Positions 8,867 through 17,573 of a stretch of DNA of 64,000 nucleotides are shown in pieces (positions within the stretch are counted from its first letter, which is position 1; each line of letters starts with the position of its first letter). A program made the position numbers and the translations under genes. This stretch comes from CAZPZZ01 sp964591245 (GTDB lineage: Bacteria > Acidobacteriota > Vicinamibacteria > Vicinamibacterales > UBA8438). The DNA lies in the NCBI GenBank assembly GCA_964591245.1, contig CAZPZZ010000002.1, positions 22,736 to 86,735 on the forward strand, in the 5' to 3' direction. A model generated the notes under the pieces. The model was not told where the DNA came from and ran no database searches. It saw nothing but the letters and a program-made list of their open reading frames with translations.

Positions 8867-9727
8867 ATGGCTGACGAGGAACAGGTGGAAGTTGTCGGCG
8901 TGCTCGGTTGTGGGCTGATGGGTTCGGGGATCGCTCAGGTCTGTGCCCAAGCCGGGTATCGGACGATCGTGCGAGAGGTCGATCAAGGCGTGCTCGATGC
9001 TGGCATGGCCCGCATCGAAAAGTCATTGGGGGCTGGCATTGATCGTGGCACGCTGGCCCCAGAGGCACGTGATGCGGCGATGGGGCGATTGCACCCCACC
9101 ACAAGCTTCGAATCTTTCGCGGCTTGTACAATCGTTGTAGAAGCAATTGTCGAGAACGTGGACGCCAAGCGTTCTGCGTTTGCTGCGCTGGAAGACGTTG
9201 TGGGGGCGGAGACGGTATTCTGCTCGAATACGTCTTCGGTCTGCATCACCGAACTAGCCAGTGCGACAAGGCGACCGCACAAGTTCGCCGGCTTGCACTT
9301 TTTTAATCCTGTGCCCATCATGCCCCTGGTCGAGGTCATCCGTGGGCTCGCCACGGACGATGGGACTTACGACCGCGTCGTGACGTTCGCAGAGTCCCTG
9401 GGGAAGCAGGCCGTAACCGCACCGGACCGGCCGGGGTTTATCGTGAACCGGCTGCTCATTCCATATTTATTGAGTGCAATCAGGGCCTACGAGAATGGGT
9501 GTGGCACGCTAGAAGATATCGACATTGCGATGACTCAGGGATGCGGGCATCCCATGGGACCGTTTCGGCTCGCCGATTTTATCGGCCTCGACACGACCCA
9601 TTACATTGCAGACATCATGTATCAGGAGTTTCGCGATCCAGCCTATGCGTCTCCGCCTCTCTTGAAGCGGTTGGTGTTGGCTGGGCGGTTGGGACGTAAG
9701 AGTGGTCATGGCTTCTACCAGTATTAA
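8867..9727 (+). CDS. hbd: 3-hydroxybutyryl/3-hydroxyacyl-CoA dehydrogenase
   Basis: A 286-residue NAD-dependent dehydrogenase that oxidises 3-hydroxyacyl-CoA (or reduces acetoacetyl-CoA). The Rossmann motif GVLGCGLMGSGIAQ starts near residue 11; the catalytic His and Glu are in GLHFFNPVPIMPLVEVI; DRPGFIVNRLL begins the C-terminal dimerisation domain, with the GPFRLADFIGLD and GRLGRKSGHGFY motifs. Length matches the single-function Hbd/PaaH class rather than the FadB fusion. The ATG at 8867 has AAGG six bases upstream, and the longer frame adds residues foreign to the family. Its 3' end overlaps folE. Confidence 0.94.
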   Translation: MADEEQVEVVGVLGCGLMGSGIAQVCAQAGYRTIVREVDQGVLDAGMARIEKSLGAGIDRGTLAPEARDAAMGRLHPTTSFESFAACTIVVEAIVENVDAKRSAFAALEDVVGAETVFCSNTSSVCITELASATRRPHKFAGLHFFNPVPIMPLVEVIRGLATDDGTYDRVVTFAESLGKQAVTAPDRPGFIVNRLLIPYLLSAIRAYENGCGTLEDIDIAMTQGCGHPMGPFRLADFIGLDTTHYIADIMYQEFRDPAYASPPLLKRLVLAGRLGRKSGHGFYQY

Positions 9728-10361
9728 TCCATCTGCTTCGGTATTGGACGCGAACCCGATCGAGGGAGTGCTCTCCGAGGCGGTTCGTGTTTTGGTTCGT
9801 GAGCTTGGTGAAGATCCCACGCGCGAGGGATTGGCGAAGACACCAGATCGCGTCGCGAAATCGCTTCGTTTTCTGACGAGCGGTTACGAGCAAGACATCG
9901 ACGCAGTTATTAATGATGCGCTATTCACTGTGGACTACAGTGAGATGGTCATTGTGAAAGACATTGACTTCTATAGTCTCTGTGAACATCATCTCTTGCC
10001 TTTTTTCGGCCGATGTCACATTGCCTATCTCCCGCGAGATCGGGTCATTGGCTTGAGCAAGCTTCCCCGCCTGGTCGAGGTATTCAGCCGGCGGTTGCAG
10101 GTGCAAGAGCGCTTGACGAATCAGATCGCGGAGACAGTTGTAGACAAACTGAACCCCCTGGGGGTTGCGGTTGTTGTGGAAGCGACTCATTTGTGCATGG
10201 CGATGCGAGGCGTTGAGAAGCAGAATTCTGTCGCATTGACACATGCGATGCGTGGGGTATTCCAGGAAGATCCCGCTGTCCGCAGGGAATTTCTGGATAT
10301 GCTTCAGCGGAGACACGCCGGAACGACGCTTTCGAGGTCTCTGGAATCGTTTCATGAATAG
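9708..10361 (+). CDS. folE: GTP cyclohydrolase I
   Basis: Converts GTP to 7,8-dihydroneopterin triphosphate, the first step of folate biosynthesis. The 217-residue product has EDPTREGLAKTPDRVAKS, the zinc/catalytic motif SLCEHHLLPFFGRCHIAYLP, GLSKLPRLVEVFSRRLQVQE, and the second zinc Cys in THLCMAMRGV. This is the classical zinc-type FolE rather than FolE2. ATG 9708 is used; a GTG two codons upstream is possible. The start lies inside the end of hbd (20-base overlap), so the genes are tightly linked although metabolically unrelated. No other folate genes are in the window except metF at 38811. Confidence 0.96.
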   Translation: MASTSINPSASVLDANPIEGVLSEAVRVLVRELGEDPTREGLAKTPDRVAKSLRFLTSGYEQDIDAVINDALFTVDYSEMVIVKDIDFYSLCEHHLLPFFGRCHIAYLPRDRVIGLSKLPRLVEVFSRRLQVQERLTNQIAETVVDKLNPLGVAVVVEATHLCMAMRGVEKQNSVALTHAMRGVFQEDPAVRREFLDMLQRRHAGTTLSRSLESFHE

Positions 10362-10974
10362 GTGTCTGATGCGCTCTCTATCTCGTCACGTGGTAGTGGT
10401 GGGTAGCGTCGTGAGCCTCAGCGTGGCCCTGTTAGATGCGCAGTCGCGTCGGGTTGAGGCGGTTGAAGTCCAGTGTCCGTCTGAACTTGGAGTTGGGGTT
10501 GAGACCAACTTCAATTTTTGCGATGTGTTGATCGGGGATGAGATCGCCGACGGGATTCTTTTGCTTCTTCCGCCACATCGCGGTCCCGCCACGGTTACCT
10601 TTTCCCTGCACGGTCGACATACCTATTCAGAGGATGACGTTGCCCGTGGTCGTGGTTATGCGAGGTACCTGGCGCGCGCAGCCGTCGCGACCAGTGAGGC
10701 CGTGTTGTCACGTCCGGTCGCACTTGCCGAATTTCATGGCCCGATGAATCTTTTTGATCGGATCGGCGGTGGGGCTGGGCCAGGCGGTTTGAAAGCAGTC
10801 GCGCCGGTCGGAAATGAAGAGATTCGGGTGACGGTTCCCTCGAATGTTACGGAGATCAGTATCGTCGGGCTTGAGCTTGAGGTGCAGCGAGTCGATGGCG
10901 TGCAGTCGTACACGGCGGAGGGGCGCCCCATCGCATTGATCAGTAACGCGCAGGTCGACTATCGGGCGAGGTGA
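10354..10974 (+). CDS. Exported protein of unknown function
   Basis: A 206-residue protein whose N-terminus is a signal peptide (MNRCLMRSLSRH, then a hydrophobic stretch to LLDAQS). The mature part has two Cys near the start (VQCPSELG and NFNFCDVLIG) that could form a disulfide, and ends in a predicted beta-rich region. ATG 10354 overlaps the end of folE by 8 bases, and ATG 10369 is an equally good start; the frame continues upstream inside folE but the signal peptide argues for a start here. No family recognised. It precedes the YpdA-type gene closely, suggesting cotranscription with folE. Confidence 0.65.
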   Translation: MNRCLMRSLSRHVVVVGSVVSLSVALLDAQSRRVEAVEVQCPSELGVGVETNFNFCDVLIGDEIADGILLLLPPHRGPATVTFSLHGRHTYSEDDVARGRGYARYLARAAVATSEAVLSRPVALAEFHGPMNLFDRIGGGAGPGGLKAVAPVGNEEIRVTVPSNVTEISIVGLELEVQRVDGVQSYTAEGRPIALISNAQVDYRAR

Positions 10975-10989
10975 AGATTGGCGTCGGGG

Positions 10990-12036
10990 ATGAATGAAGC
11001 ACGGATTACAGGGGATCAGGTGAAGGATATCGTTGTCGTTGGAGCGGGGCCGGCGGGGTTGTCGGCGGCGATTGCCGCGAAGAAGATGGGGCTCGGCTGC
11101 ACGGTATTCGAGCGCGGGGCGGTGGTGAATTCCATTCTGCATTTTCCCGTCAATATGGGCTTCTTTACGACGCCTGAGCTACTGGAACTTGGTGGGCTCC
11201 CGTTCGTGACACCTTACGAGAAACCGACGAGAGACGAGGCATTACGGTATTACCGCCGTGTCGTCGATGCGTATGAACTGGATGTGCAGTTAGGGTGGGA
11301 CGTCCGGGGCATCACCCGCGAGTCTGGACGCGACGGTGAGGGCTGCCTCGCCGTAGAGACGTATGAGCCGCAGGTGGGGGCGAGTCGGTGTCTCGCCCGG
11401 GCGGTGGTCGTGGCCGTGGGCGCGTACGAGCGACCCAATCTGCTCGGTGTGCCAGGTGAGGACCTGGCCCACGTGTCGCATTACTATACGGAAGCACATC
11501 CTTATTACCGCAAACGGGTTGTTGTTGTCGGTGGCAAGAACTCAGCCGCTGAAACAGCACTTGAGCTCTTTCGGGCGGGCGTTGATGTGACGCTTGTGCA
11601 CCGGCATGCCGAGCTCGGCAGTGGAATCAAATACTGGGTTCGGCCGGATATTGAAAATCGTATCAAGGAAGGCTCGATCCCCGCGTTGTTTGAGACGCGG
11701 GTCGTGGAGATTCATCCCAGGGCGGTCATCGTCGAACGTGAGGGGAAACGATGGGAGTTACCAGCCGACGGAGTATTTTTGTTGACCGGTTATCACCCTG
11801 ACGTCGAAATGTTAGCGCGATTCGGGATCGCCGTGGATCCTGAGACCATGGTTCCGTCACACGCTCCAGAGACCTACGAGACGAATGTGCCCAACCTGTT
11901 TCTCGCGGGGCAGGTGATTTCGGGTATTCATAGTGGCCAGATCTTCATCGAGAATGGGCGATTTCATGGTGAGATGGTCGTCAAGGAGATCGCGCGTCGT
12001 CAGGCCTCGAATAATCAGACAAGCGTGACCGCATAG
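10990..12036 (+). CDS. ypdA: YpdA-family FAD/NAD(P)-dependent disulfide reductase
   Basis: A 348-residue flavoprotein with a FAD-binding GxGxxG at the start (VVGAGPAGLSAAIAAKKMG), the YpdA-characteristic LHFPVNMGFFTTPELLELG, a second dinucleotide site (VVVGGKNSAAETALELF), and a C-terminal FAD motif NLFLAGQVISGIHSGQIFIENGR. No CxxC redox pair is visible, as in YpdA, which reduces bacillithiol disulfide with NADPH. Whether this organism makes bacillithiol is not shown here. The start is uncertain: TTG at 10978 or ATG at 10990; neither has an ideally spaced ribosome site (AGGTGA at 10969-10974). Confidence 0.88.
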   Translation: MNEARITGDQVKDIVVVGAGPAGLSAAIAAKKMGLGCTVFERGAVVNSILHFPVNMGFFTTPELLELGGLPFVTPYEKPTRDEALRYYRRVVDAYELDVQLGWDVRGITRESGRDGEGCLAVETYEPQVGASRCLARAVVVAVGAYERPNLLGVPGEDLAHVSHYYTEAHPYYRKRVVVVGGKNSAAETALELFRAGVDVTLVHRHAELGSGIKYWVRPDIENRIKEGSIPALFETRVVEIHPRAVIVEREGKRWELPADGVFLLTGYHPDVEMLARFGIAVDPETMVPSHAPETYETNVPNLFLAGQVISGIHSGQIFIENGRFHGEMVVKEIARRQASNNQTSVTA

Positions 12037-12057
12037 AGTCCGCTCCGGCGACGGTTA

Positions 12058-12675
12058 CTATTGGAACCCGGTTGGGGGCTGATGTATGAGTGCGTGCATT
12101 TCGATCAGCTCGATGAGTGACTCGGAACGGCTGATGATGTCTTCGCGTTCAAGAAGGGCCTGCTTTTCTACCGGTTCGAAGTCCAGGTACTGGGCCAAGG
12201 TGTTCACCAGATCTTCGTCGCCCATGTCTCCAGGTACCGCGGCTCCTCCTGGCATGTCGAGACGGCCTGCGAGGAGGTCTTCGAGGTGGCGGCGCGCCTG
12301 CCGCGCGGCGCCACGAGTCGTGTCCGTGGAGGGCTCAGGCAGGGGCTGGATCTGCGCACATCGATACGGGTGCCCGTCCTGCTCTGTGATAACCCGGAAC
12401 CGCTGAATTCCGCGCAAGATGATGTTCGAGCGGCCATCTTCCAACTTTTCTGCATGGCTGATGAGCCCGGCGCACCCCACCTCATAGATTGGCGGCGGCT
12501 CTTCGATGTCGTCACGTCCACTCTTCAGAAGGACGATGCCGATAAGTCGGTCTCCCTTCAGCGCGTCCGCGAGCATTTCCTGGTAACGCGGTTCGAAGAT
12601 GTGGAGCGGCAAGAATACCGACGGGAACAGTACCACGTTCGGTAGCGGAAAGAGCGGAATGATTGATGGAAGCAT
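12058..12675 (-). CDS. Stand-alone LON substrate-binding domain protein
   Basis: A 205-residue protein homologous to the N-terminal domain of Lon protease only. It opens with the LON signature IIPLFPLPNVVLFPSVFLPLH (about residues 5-25), then IFEPRYQEML and GTVGCAGL-type strands (here YEVGCAGLISHAEKL), and ends with a helical region. There is no AAA+ or protease domain. In Lon this region recognises substrates; free-standing members are of uncertain function. It is the last gene of the minus-strand cluster, 13 bases after the VWA gene, so it is probably cotranscribed with the AAA+ and VWA genes. Confidence 0.9.
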   Translation of the reverse strand: MLPSIIPLFPLPNVVLFPSVFLPLHIFEPRYQEMLADALKGDRLIGIVLLKSGRDDIEEPPPIYEVGCAGLISHAEKLEDGRSNIILRGIQRFRVITEQDGHPYRCAQIQPLPEPSTDTTRGAARQARRHLEDLLAGRLDMPGGAAVPGDMGDEDLVNTLAQYLDFEPVEKQALLEREDIISRSESLIELIEMHALIHQPPTGFQ

Positions 12676-12688
12676 GCGCCGGGAAAAA

Positions 12689-13963
12689 TCAATGAATGGT
12701 TCGAGTTTTCTTGTCGAGAAAATCCATCAGGACGTAGCGGCCTAACGTGTGGGGCGTCGTGAAATACGCCTTTCCATGGCAGATCGAGGTTACACGTTTG
12801 ACGAAGCTCACGAGGTCGTAGTCGCGGGCGAGCATGAAGGTATTGATGAGGATCCCGGCCTTTCGGCAGTTGGATACTTCAGCAAAGGTTTCTGCGATCA
12901 CCCACGGGTCGAGTCCGAACGCGTTTCGATAGATCTGGCCATCGGACCGTGTGAGTGCAGACGGTTTGCCGTCAGTGATCATGACGATCTGCCGCATTTC
13001 TCTCGGTTGTCGCTCGAGTAGTCGTCTGGCCAACCGCAACCCTTCCCGGGTATTGGTGTAGTAGGGGCCCACTCGCGCGCGTGCGAGCTGGCGAAGCGGA
13101 ATTTCTTCCGCTGAATCGTGAAAAAGGACAACCTTGAGTGTGTCGCCGGGATACTGATGACGTATCAAGTTGGCCAGGGCCAGTGCGACCCGTTTCGCGG
13201 GCGTGAAGCGGTCTTCGCCGTAGAGAATCATGCTGTGGCTGCAGTCGAGCATGAGCACCGTGGCGCAGGCACTTTGATACTCGCCTTGCGAGACCATCAA
13301 GTCCTCGTGTTCGACGTCAAGCCCGGGGCGGCCCACCGCATCTGGCCCGAGACGCTTGACGGCATTTAGCACTGTGGCACTGGCGTCGAGGTTCAGCGTG
13401 TTTCCGAATTCATAGGCTTTCGGGGCGCCGCTGGTTTCCACGCCGGTGGCGACGTCTCTGGTGTCATGGCGCCCCAGTGTGCTGTGTCCGACTGAACCAA
13501 GTAGATCGCGTAGAGCTCGGTAGCCGAGGAAGTCGAGGCCTTTATCGGTGACCTCGAAGCGCATTGGTGGCCCATCGCGTTCTTCTGTTCCCTGTCCTTC
13601 CCGATGACGTTGTTCGGCCTCGAGGTCCGGATGGCGTGTGATGTAGCCGTGATCGGCCATCTTTTCGATCAGTTGCTGGATCAATTGCTCGAGGGAGGAT
13701 GGGCCATCCACGTCGGCCGGATCGCCAAGCAGCTGAGATACCGTGCTGTCCGGTAGGAGGCCGTCGTTCAGCAGTGCCTCGAGAATCGCATCATGCAGTG
13801 CTTGTTCGGATCGTTCGTTCGGGTTGTCGAACGCATCATCGGATTGGCCGGACGCGTTGCCGAATCCGCTGTCAAGCAGGAGCTGGGACAGCTTCGAGAC
13901 GAGTTCTTCCAGGTCGATGCCGTCAAGGTCGTCACCCGTGTAGCGGGTGTAGCGGTATTTCAT
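12689..13963 (-). CDS. VWA-domain protein, partner of MoxR/chelatase-like ATPase
   Basis: A 424-residue soluble protein. Residues 1-150 are acidic and helical. The C-terminal half is a von Willebrand factor A domain with an intact MIDAS: DCSHS at 240-244, a downstream Thr/Asp region, and MITDGKPSA. It resembles the CoxE/BchD-type VWA partners of AAA+ ATPases, which bind metal through MIDAS and help remodel or insert cofactors into targets. It lies 65 bases downstream of such an ATPase and 13 upstream of the LON-domain gene. No chlorophyll or CO-dehydrogenase genes are nearby, so the target is unknown. The ATG at 13963 is the clear start. Confidence 0.9.
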   Translation of the reverse strand: MKYRYTRYTGDDLDGIDLEELVSKLSQLLLDSGFGNASGQSDDAFDNPNERSEQALHDAILEALLNDGLLPDSTVSQLLGDPADVDGPSSLEQLIQQLIEKMADHGYITRHPDLEAEQRHREGQGTEERDGPPMRFEVTDKGLDFLGYRALRDLLGSVGHSTLGRHDTRDVATGVETSGAPKAYEFGNTLNLDASATVLNAVKRLGPDAVGRPGLDVEHEDLMVSQGEYQSACATVLMLDCSHSMILYGEDRFTPAKRVALALANLIRHQYPGDTLKVVLFHDSAEEIPLRQLARARVGPYYTNTREGLRLARRLLERQPREMRQIVMITDGKPSALTRSDGQIYRNAFGLDPWVIAETFAEVSNCRKAGILINTFMLARDYDLVSFVKRVTSICHGKAYFTTPHTLGRYVLMDFLDKKTRTIH

Positions 13964-14028
13964 GTGATTCGAACTCTTGATCGCAAATTGTTTGTTTCGT
14001 TCGAACGGTCAACAGCGCTCCAGAGCGA

Positions 14029-15546
14029 TTAGTTGTAGTACTTTTTCTTACCCGGTGGAACTTGAATCTCCGTCTCGAAGAGTTGTTCCGCCGTCGGTGT
14101 AGTTCGCCGTACCCGTTTTTTCTTTGTGGCACGATATTGCCATTCGTCTGTCCGGCTGATCTTCTTCTGGGCACAGAGCCCCTCGATGACGAATTCAATG
14201 GCCGAGGCCCGCGCCGAAGTCGGCGCTTCGGCGGCGATGCCCGCATGCGTTGAGAGCTCGTGCAGGCCCTGTACTTGCTCGGTTTGGGCGAGGAGTTCCT
14301 CCGAGGGGGTGCCGTCCCCCAGCGCGAGTGTGCCTCCAAGGTCGAACCATTCCACGATCTGGTCGGTGTCGACTTCGCCATACCATCCGTCGAAGACGTG
14401 ACCGACGGCCGTGCGGACGACCTCCCGCGCTATGGTACCGGCGCCTTGGAGTTCTCCTTCATATTCGAGTTCGAGTTTGCCCGTGATCGAGGGGAGCGCC
14501 GCATAAATATCTGCCGTTCGAACGACCGCCGGCGACTCACCGCTGATCAACGCGCGTCGTTCGGAATTGGAGACCGCATTCTCGAGACACGTGATCGGTA
14601 GCCGCTGGCTCACCCCCGAGCGTTTGTCAATCTTGGCGTGATCACGAGCGACGAACGCGACCTCTTCGACGATTTCACGTATGTAGGAAGGAATTTGTGT
14701 CTCGTTTTGGCCTGTTGCTGCTGCACTCCGGTCGGTCCATGCTTCCTGGGTTGTGATGGCCAAACCTGCTTGCCGTGTTTGTGGATAATGAGTCTGAATT
14801 TCTGCGCCCATTCGGTCCTTGAGGGGGGTCACGATTTTGCCGCGCGCAGTGTAGTCCTCGGGGTTGGCCGTGAACGCCATGACCACGTCGAGGGGCAGGC
14901 GGATTGGATAGCCTTTAATCTGTACATCACCCTCTTGGAGGATGTTGAAAAGGCCTACCTGGATCTTGCCGGCGAGATCCGGAAGTTCGTTCACGGCAAA
15001 GATGCTGCGGTTGGCCCTGGGGAGCAGGCCATAGTGGATCGTGAGTTCATCAGAGAGCTCGAGCCCAGCGCGAGCGGCTTTTATGGGATCCACGTCGCCG
15101 ATCATGTCAGCGATCGTCACATCGGGCGTTGCCAGCTTTTCGATCAACCGGCGTTCACGAGGAAGCCAAGCGACAGGCATGTCGTCGCCTTCGTCCTCTG
15201 CACGTGCGCGACAGGCGCTGCACAGCGGGGCCAGTGGGTCATCGTTGATTTGACATCCAGGCACAACCGGGATGACTTCATCAAGCAGGGTGGTCAGGCC
15301 TCGTAGGATGCGCGTCTTGGCCTGACCACGGAGGCCCAGCAGGACGAAGTTGTGCTGAGCGAGCACCGCATTGGCGACCTGGGGAATGACCGTGTCGTCG
15401 TAGCCGACGATTCCTGGGAATAACGGTTGATGCTGGCTGAGCCTGTGCATCAAGTTTTCCCGCATTTCGAGTTTGACACTTCGGTGGGGGATTTGCCCCG
15501 CCTCAATGGCCTGACGAAGTTCTCCAACGCGTTCCGGTCGTGACAT
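14029..15546 (-). CDS. MoxR/magnesium-chelatase-like AAA+ ATPase
   Basis: About 505 residues. Walker A is GLRGQAKT (71-78); the expected Walker B position reads FAVNELPD (about 183-190) with Asn before the catalytic Glu instead of the usual Asp. The segment LFNILQEGDVQIKGYPIRLPLD and the sensor FTANPEDYTARGKIVTPLKDR match the ChlI/MoxR clade. Between the Walker motifs is a Cys cluster (C98, C109, C112) that could bind zinc. The C-terminal ~130 residues are a mixed charged tail ending in lysine-rich KKKYYN. The start could be ATG 15546 or GTG 15567; neither has a good Shine-Dalgarno. It pairs with the VWA gene immediately downstream, the standard partner arrangement. Confidence 0.9.
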   Translation of the reverse strand: MSRPERVGELRQAIEAGQIPHRSVKLEMRENLMHRLSQHQPLFPGIVGYDDTVIPQVANAVLAQHNFVLLGLRGQAKTRILRGLTTLLDEVIPVVPGCQINDDPLAPLCSACRARAEDEGDDMPVAWLPRERRLIEKLATPDVTIADMIGDVDPIKAARAGLELSDELTIHYGLLPRANRSIFAVNELPDLAGKIQVGLFNILQEGDVQIKGYPIRLPLDVVMAFTANPEDYTARGKIVTPLKDRMGAEIQTHYPQTRQAGLAITTQEAWTDRSAAATGQNETQIPSYIREIVEEVAFVARDHAKIDKRSGVSQRLPITCLENAVSNSERRALISGESPAVVRTADIYAALPSITGKLELEYEGELQGAGTIAREVVRTAVGHVFDGWYGEVDTDQIVEWFDLGGTLALGDGTPSEELLAQTEQVQGLHELSTHAGIAAEAPTSARASAIEFVIEGLCAQKKISRTDEWQYRATKKKRVRRTTPTAEQLFETEIQVPPGKKKYYN

Positions 15547-15597
15547 GGTTTCAATAGTAAGGTCCACGCGAACAACGGCGATAGCTATTTCGTGTGT

Positions 15598-17304
15598 TCA
15601 CGGATTCGGTCTGTTCAGGGAATCAATCGAAACGAAGCGGGGTTGGATGTCGATGGGAATGTGATCCAGCCGATTCAGCACCTGCTGTACTTCTGGACGA
15701 ATGACGCCGCGGGTTTCCAGTAGCCGTTCGGCTGCTGCGATGTCACCGGTAGCCTGGATGGTCATGAGTTCGCTGGTCAAATTCCGTACCGCGTTGCGAA
15801 TTCTCCCATGGTCGACACCGAACCGACCATCGCTATCGACGGTCACAGCCCCCGCGTCGAGAAAACTGTTGAGTTGAATGGCGACGCCTCGACCGTGTGC
15901 TTCATTGATGCCGAATCGGAGGGACCGAAAGGTAGATGCGAGAAATGTCGTGTAGATGCTGCGTTCTAGTCGTTGGTCGACGATACCCTGATCGAGAAGC
16001 TTGTGTAACGCCCAAAGGCCGGAGATGTCCGCTTTGGCTTCCTCGATGGTGCTGTGGGTCTCTTGCAGTTCCTGGCGCACAGTAGTTTCTTCGCCATTCA
16101 CGGTGATGGTGCCAGGGCCAAGTCCGTGCATGAGTTCATGCATCAGTATGTGGGTGAAGAAGGCCTCGAATGAGACTTCTTCGCGTTCCGCGGGCCGAAG
16201 CGCCACCGCTGAAATCGGCGTAAGCACGCGTTCGAATTTCGCTTCTTGCATGTTCTTCAACATGACTCGCTTGGAGCCTTTTTCTCGGACGACCCGTTCG
16301 TCGTTCGGAAGGTTGAAGGCTGCGGTCTGCACCCCGCTATTTGCATCTCCCGCGGTGAAGAGAACGTTGACGACGCGTATTGGGGCGAGGGACCCTAGGG
16401 CTGAATTACGGAAGGCAGGGGCGAGCGGGAGGCTGTCTTCAAGAGCCTGAAGGTGCGTTCCGAAGCGTTGGAGATTCGCCGTCTCGGTGTCGTCGCGTAG
16501 GGTTACGAATGCTTCGAAGGCGGCCTTGTAGTTGAACCACAGGTCTTCGTAAACCTCATAGGGACCGATCGTGAGCTCAATCGAGGCGTCGAGTTCCATC
16601 CACGCCACGTCGCTCTCGTAATAGTCATTGGAGAGAAATGCGTCGGCGCGTGTTTCGAGGTAGCGTTGGAGTGTTGGTTGAGTCGTTACTCGGGCGGCTG
16701 CCTGCAGGTGGTTGGCCGCCAGCGCGAGGGGGCCCTGATATTCGACGCTGTAGGGGACGCTGATGAGTCCGCGAATTGGGTCCCGTCTGATCGTGGTGAA
16801 GAATCCCGTAGCCGCGTCTTGAACGCTGGGTGGTAGCGTGTCGAACCAGGCTGCAACCTCTTCCCTGGTTGCATCCCCTGGATAGAAATTCCCCGCGTCT
16901 GGTTTCGGTGGCGCACCGGGTATGAAGGCGCGGTTATTCTCGATACGGGACCAAGGCCCCTTGTTGAGTAGAAAGAACCCCAGGCGAGCCTGACCCGCCG
17001 CGGTCGTGTCGCCAAGTAGGGTGAGGACCATCGACGGATTTCCCGCCCAGACCTGCTGGAGGAAAAGGCCGTCCATGACGCGGGCTGCCTCCACGATGTG
17101 TCGAAGCGCTTCGAGTTCGGAATCGTCAAGCGTCGAGAGATCTGCGCCTATGTCGACCGGCGCGAACAGTCGCGTCATCGTTGCTCCCTGGATGGTACCC
17201 TGGTAGCGTCCTGCTGCCGGCGCTCCGGCGGTGAGCATGAGCGCTGTGATCACGGTCAGAAGATAGGCGGCGGCGGCGTGGTCGGTTCGTTTTTGCTCGA
17301 GCAT
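15598..17304 (-). CDS. Exported M49-like (dipeptidyl-peptidase III family) zinc metallopeptidase
   Basis: A 568-residue protein with a signal peptide (hydrophobic 11-30, AGAPAAG). The zinc site is HELMHGLGPG (His389, Glu390, His393), followed by EEAKAD at 421-426, matching the M49 second motif (E-E-x-x-A-E/D). The first motif has the five-residue HEXXH spacing rather than the classical HEXXGH of DPP III, so it belongs to a divergent branch. Periplasmic aminodipeptidase activity is inferred. ATG 17304 is chosen because GGGAGA lies seven bases upstream; the GTG at 17319 lacks this. It is the first gene of the AAA/VWA/LON cluster, 51 bp before the ATPase at its chosen start. Confidence 0.85.
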   Translation of the reverse strand: MLEQKRTDHAAAAYLLTVITALMLTAGAPAAGRYQGTIQGATMTRLFAPVDIGADLSTLDDSELEALRHIVEAARVMDGLFLQQVWAGNPSMVLTLLGDTTAAGQARLGFFLLNKGPWSRIENNRAFIPGAPPKPDAGNFYPGDATREEVAAWFDTLPPSVQDAATGFFTTIRRDPIRGLISVPYSVEYQGPLALAANHLQAAARVTTQPTLQRYLETRADAFLSNDYYESDVAWMELDASIELTIGPYEVYEDLWFNYKAAFEAFVTLRDDTETANLQRFGTHLQALEDSLPLAPAFRNSALGSLAPIRVVNVLFTAGDANSGVQTAAFNLPNDERVVREKGSKRVMLKNMQEAKFERVLTPISAVALRPAEREEVSFEAFFTHILMHELMHGLGPGTITVNGEETTVRQELQETHSTIEEAKADISGLWALHKLLDQGIVDQRLERSIYTTFLASTFRSLRFGINEAHGRGVAIQLNSFLDAGAVTVDSDGRFGVDHGRIRNAVRNLTSELMTIQATGDIAAAERLLETRGVIRPEVQQVLNRLDHIPIDIQPRFVSIDSLNRPNP

Positions 17305-17573
17305 CTGACGGTCTCCCACGTGCGCCGGTTGACGGCGACGCGACGATGCATCCCGTGCGTCGTCTGTACATCATCATGAAACGACTGGCACAAGGAAGGC
17401 AAGAAAACGGACTTGTTACACTGTGTCGGAAGGGCGCGGGGAAGTGGCAGATGTCGGCTACGCGAGGTGTCTCGTGGGTGAGTGGAGTTTTGGTCAGGCA
17501 TGAGGTGGCCCCGCCGGGAGCGGAATGGCTCGGCTGGAATCCAGATTCCTGGGGTCCCTAGAGCGGAGCAGAT

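Noticed and set aside
12689..15546. AAA+/VWA pair as magnesium chelatase for chlorophyll or cobalt chelatase
   Set aside because: No BchH/CobN-type large subunit or tetrapyrrole gene is nearby, and the Cys cluster and Walker B differ from ChlI.
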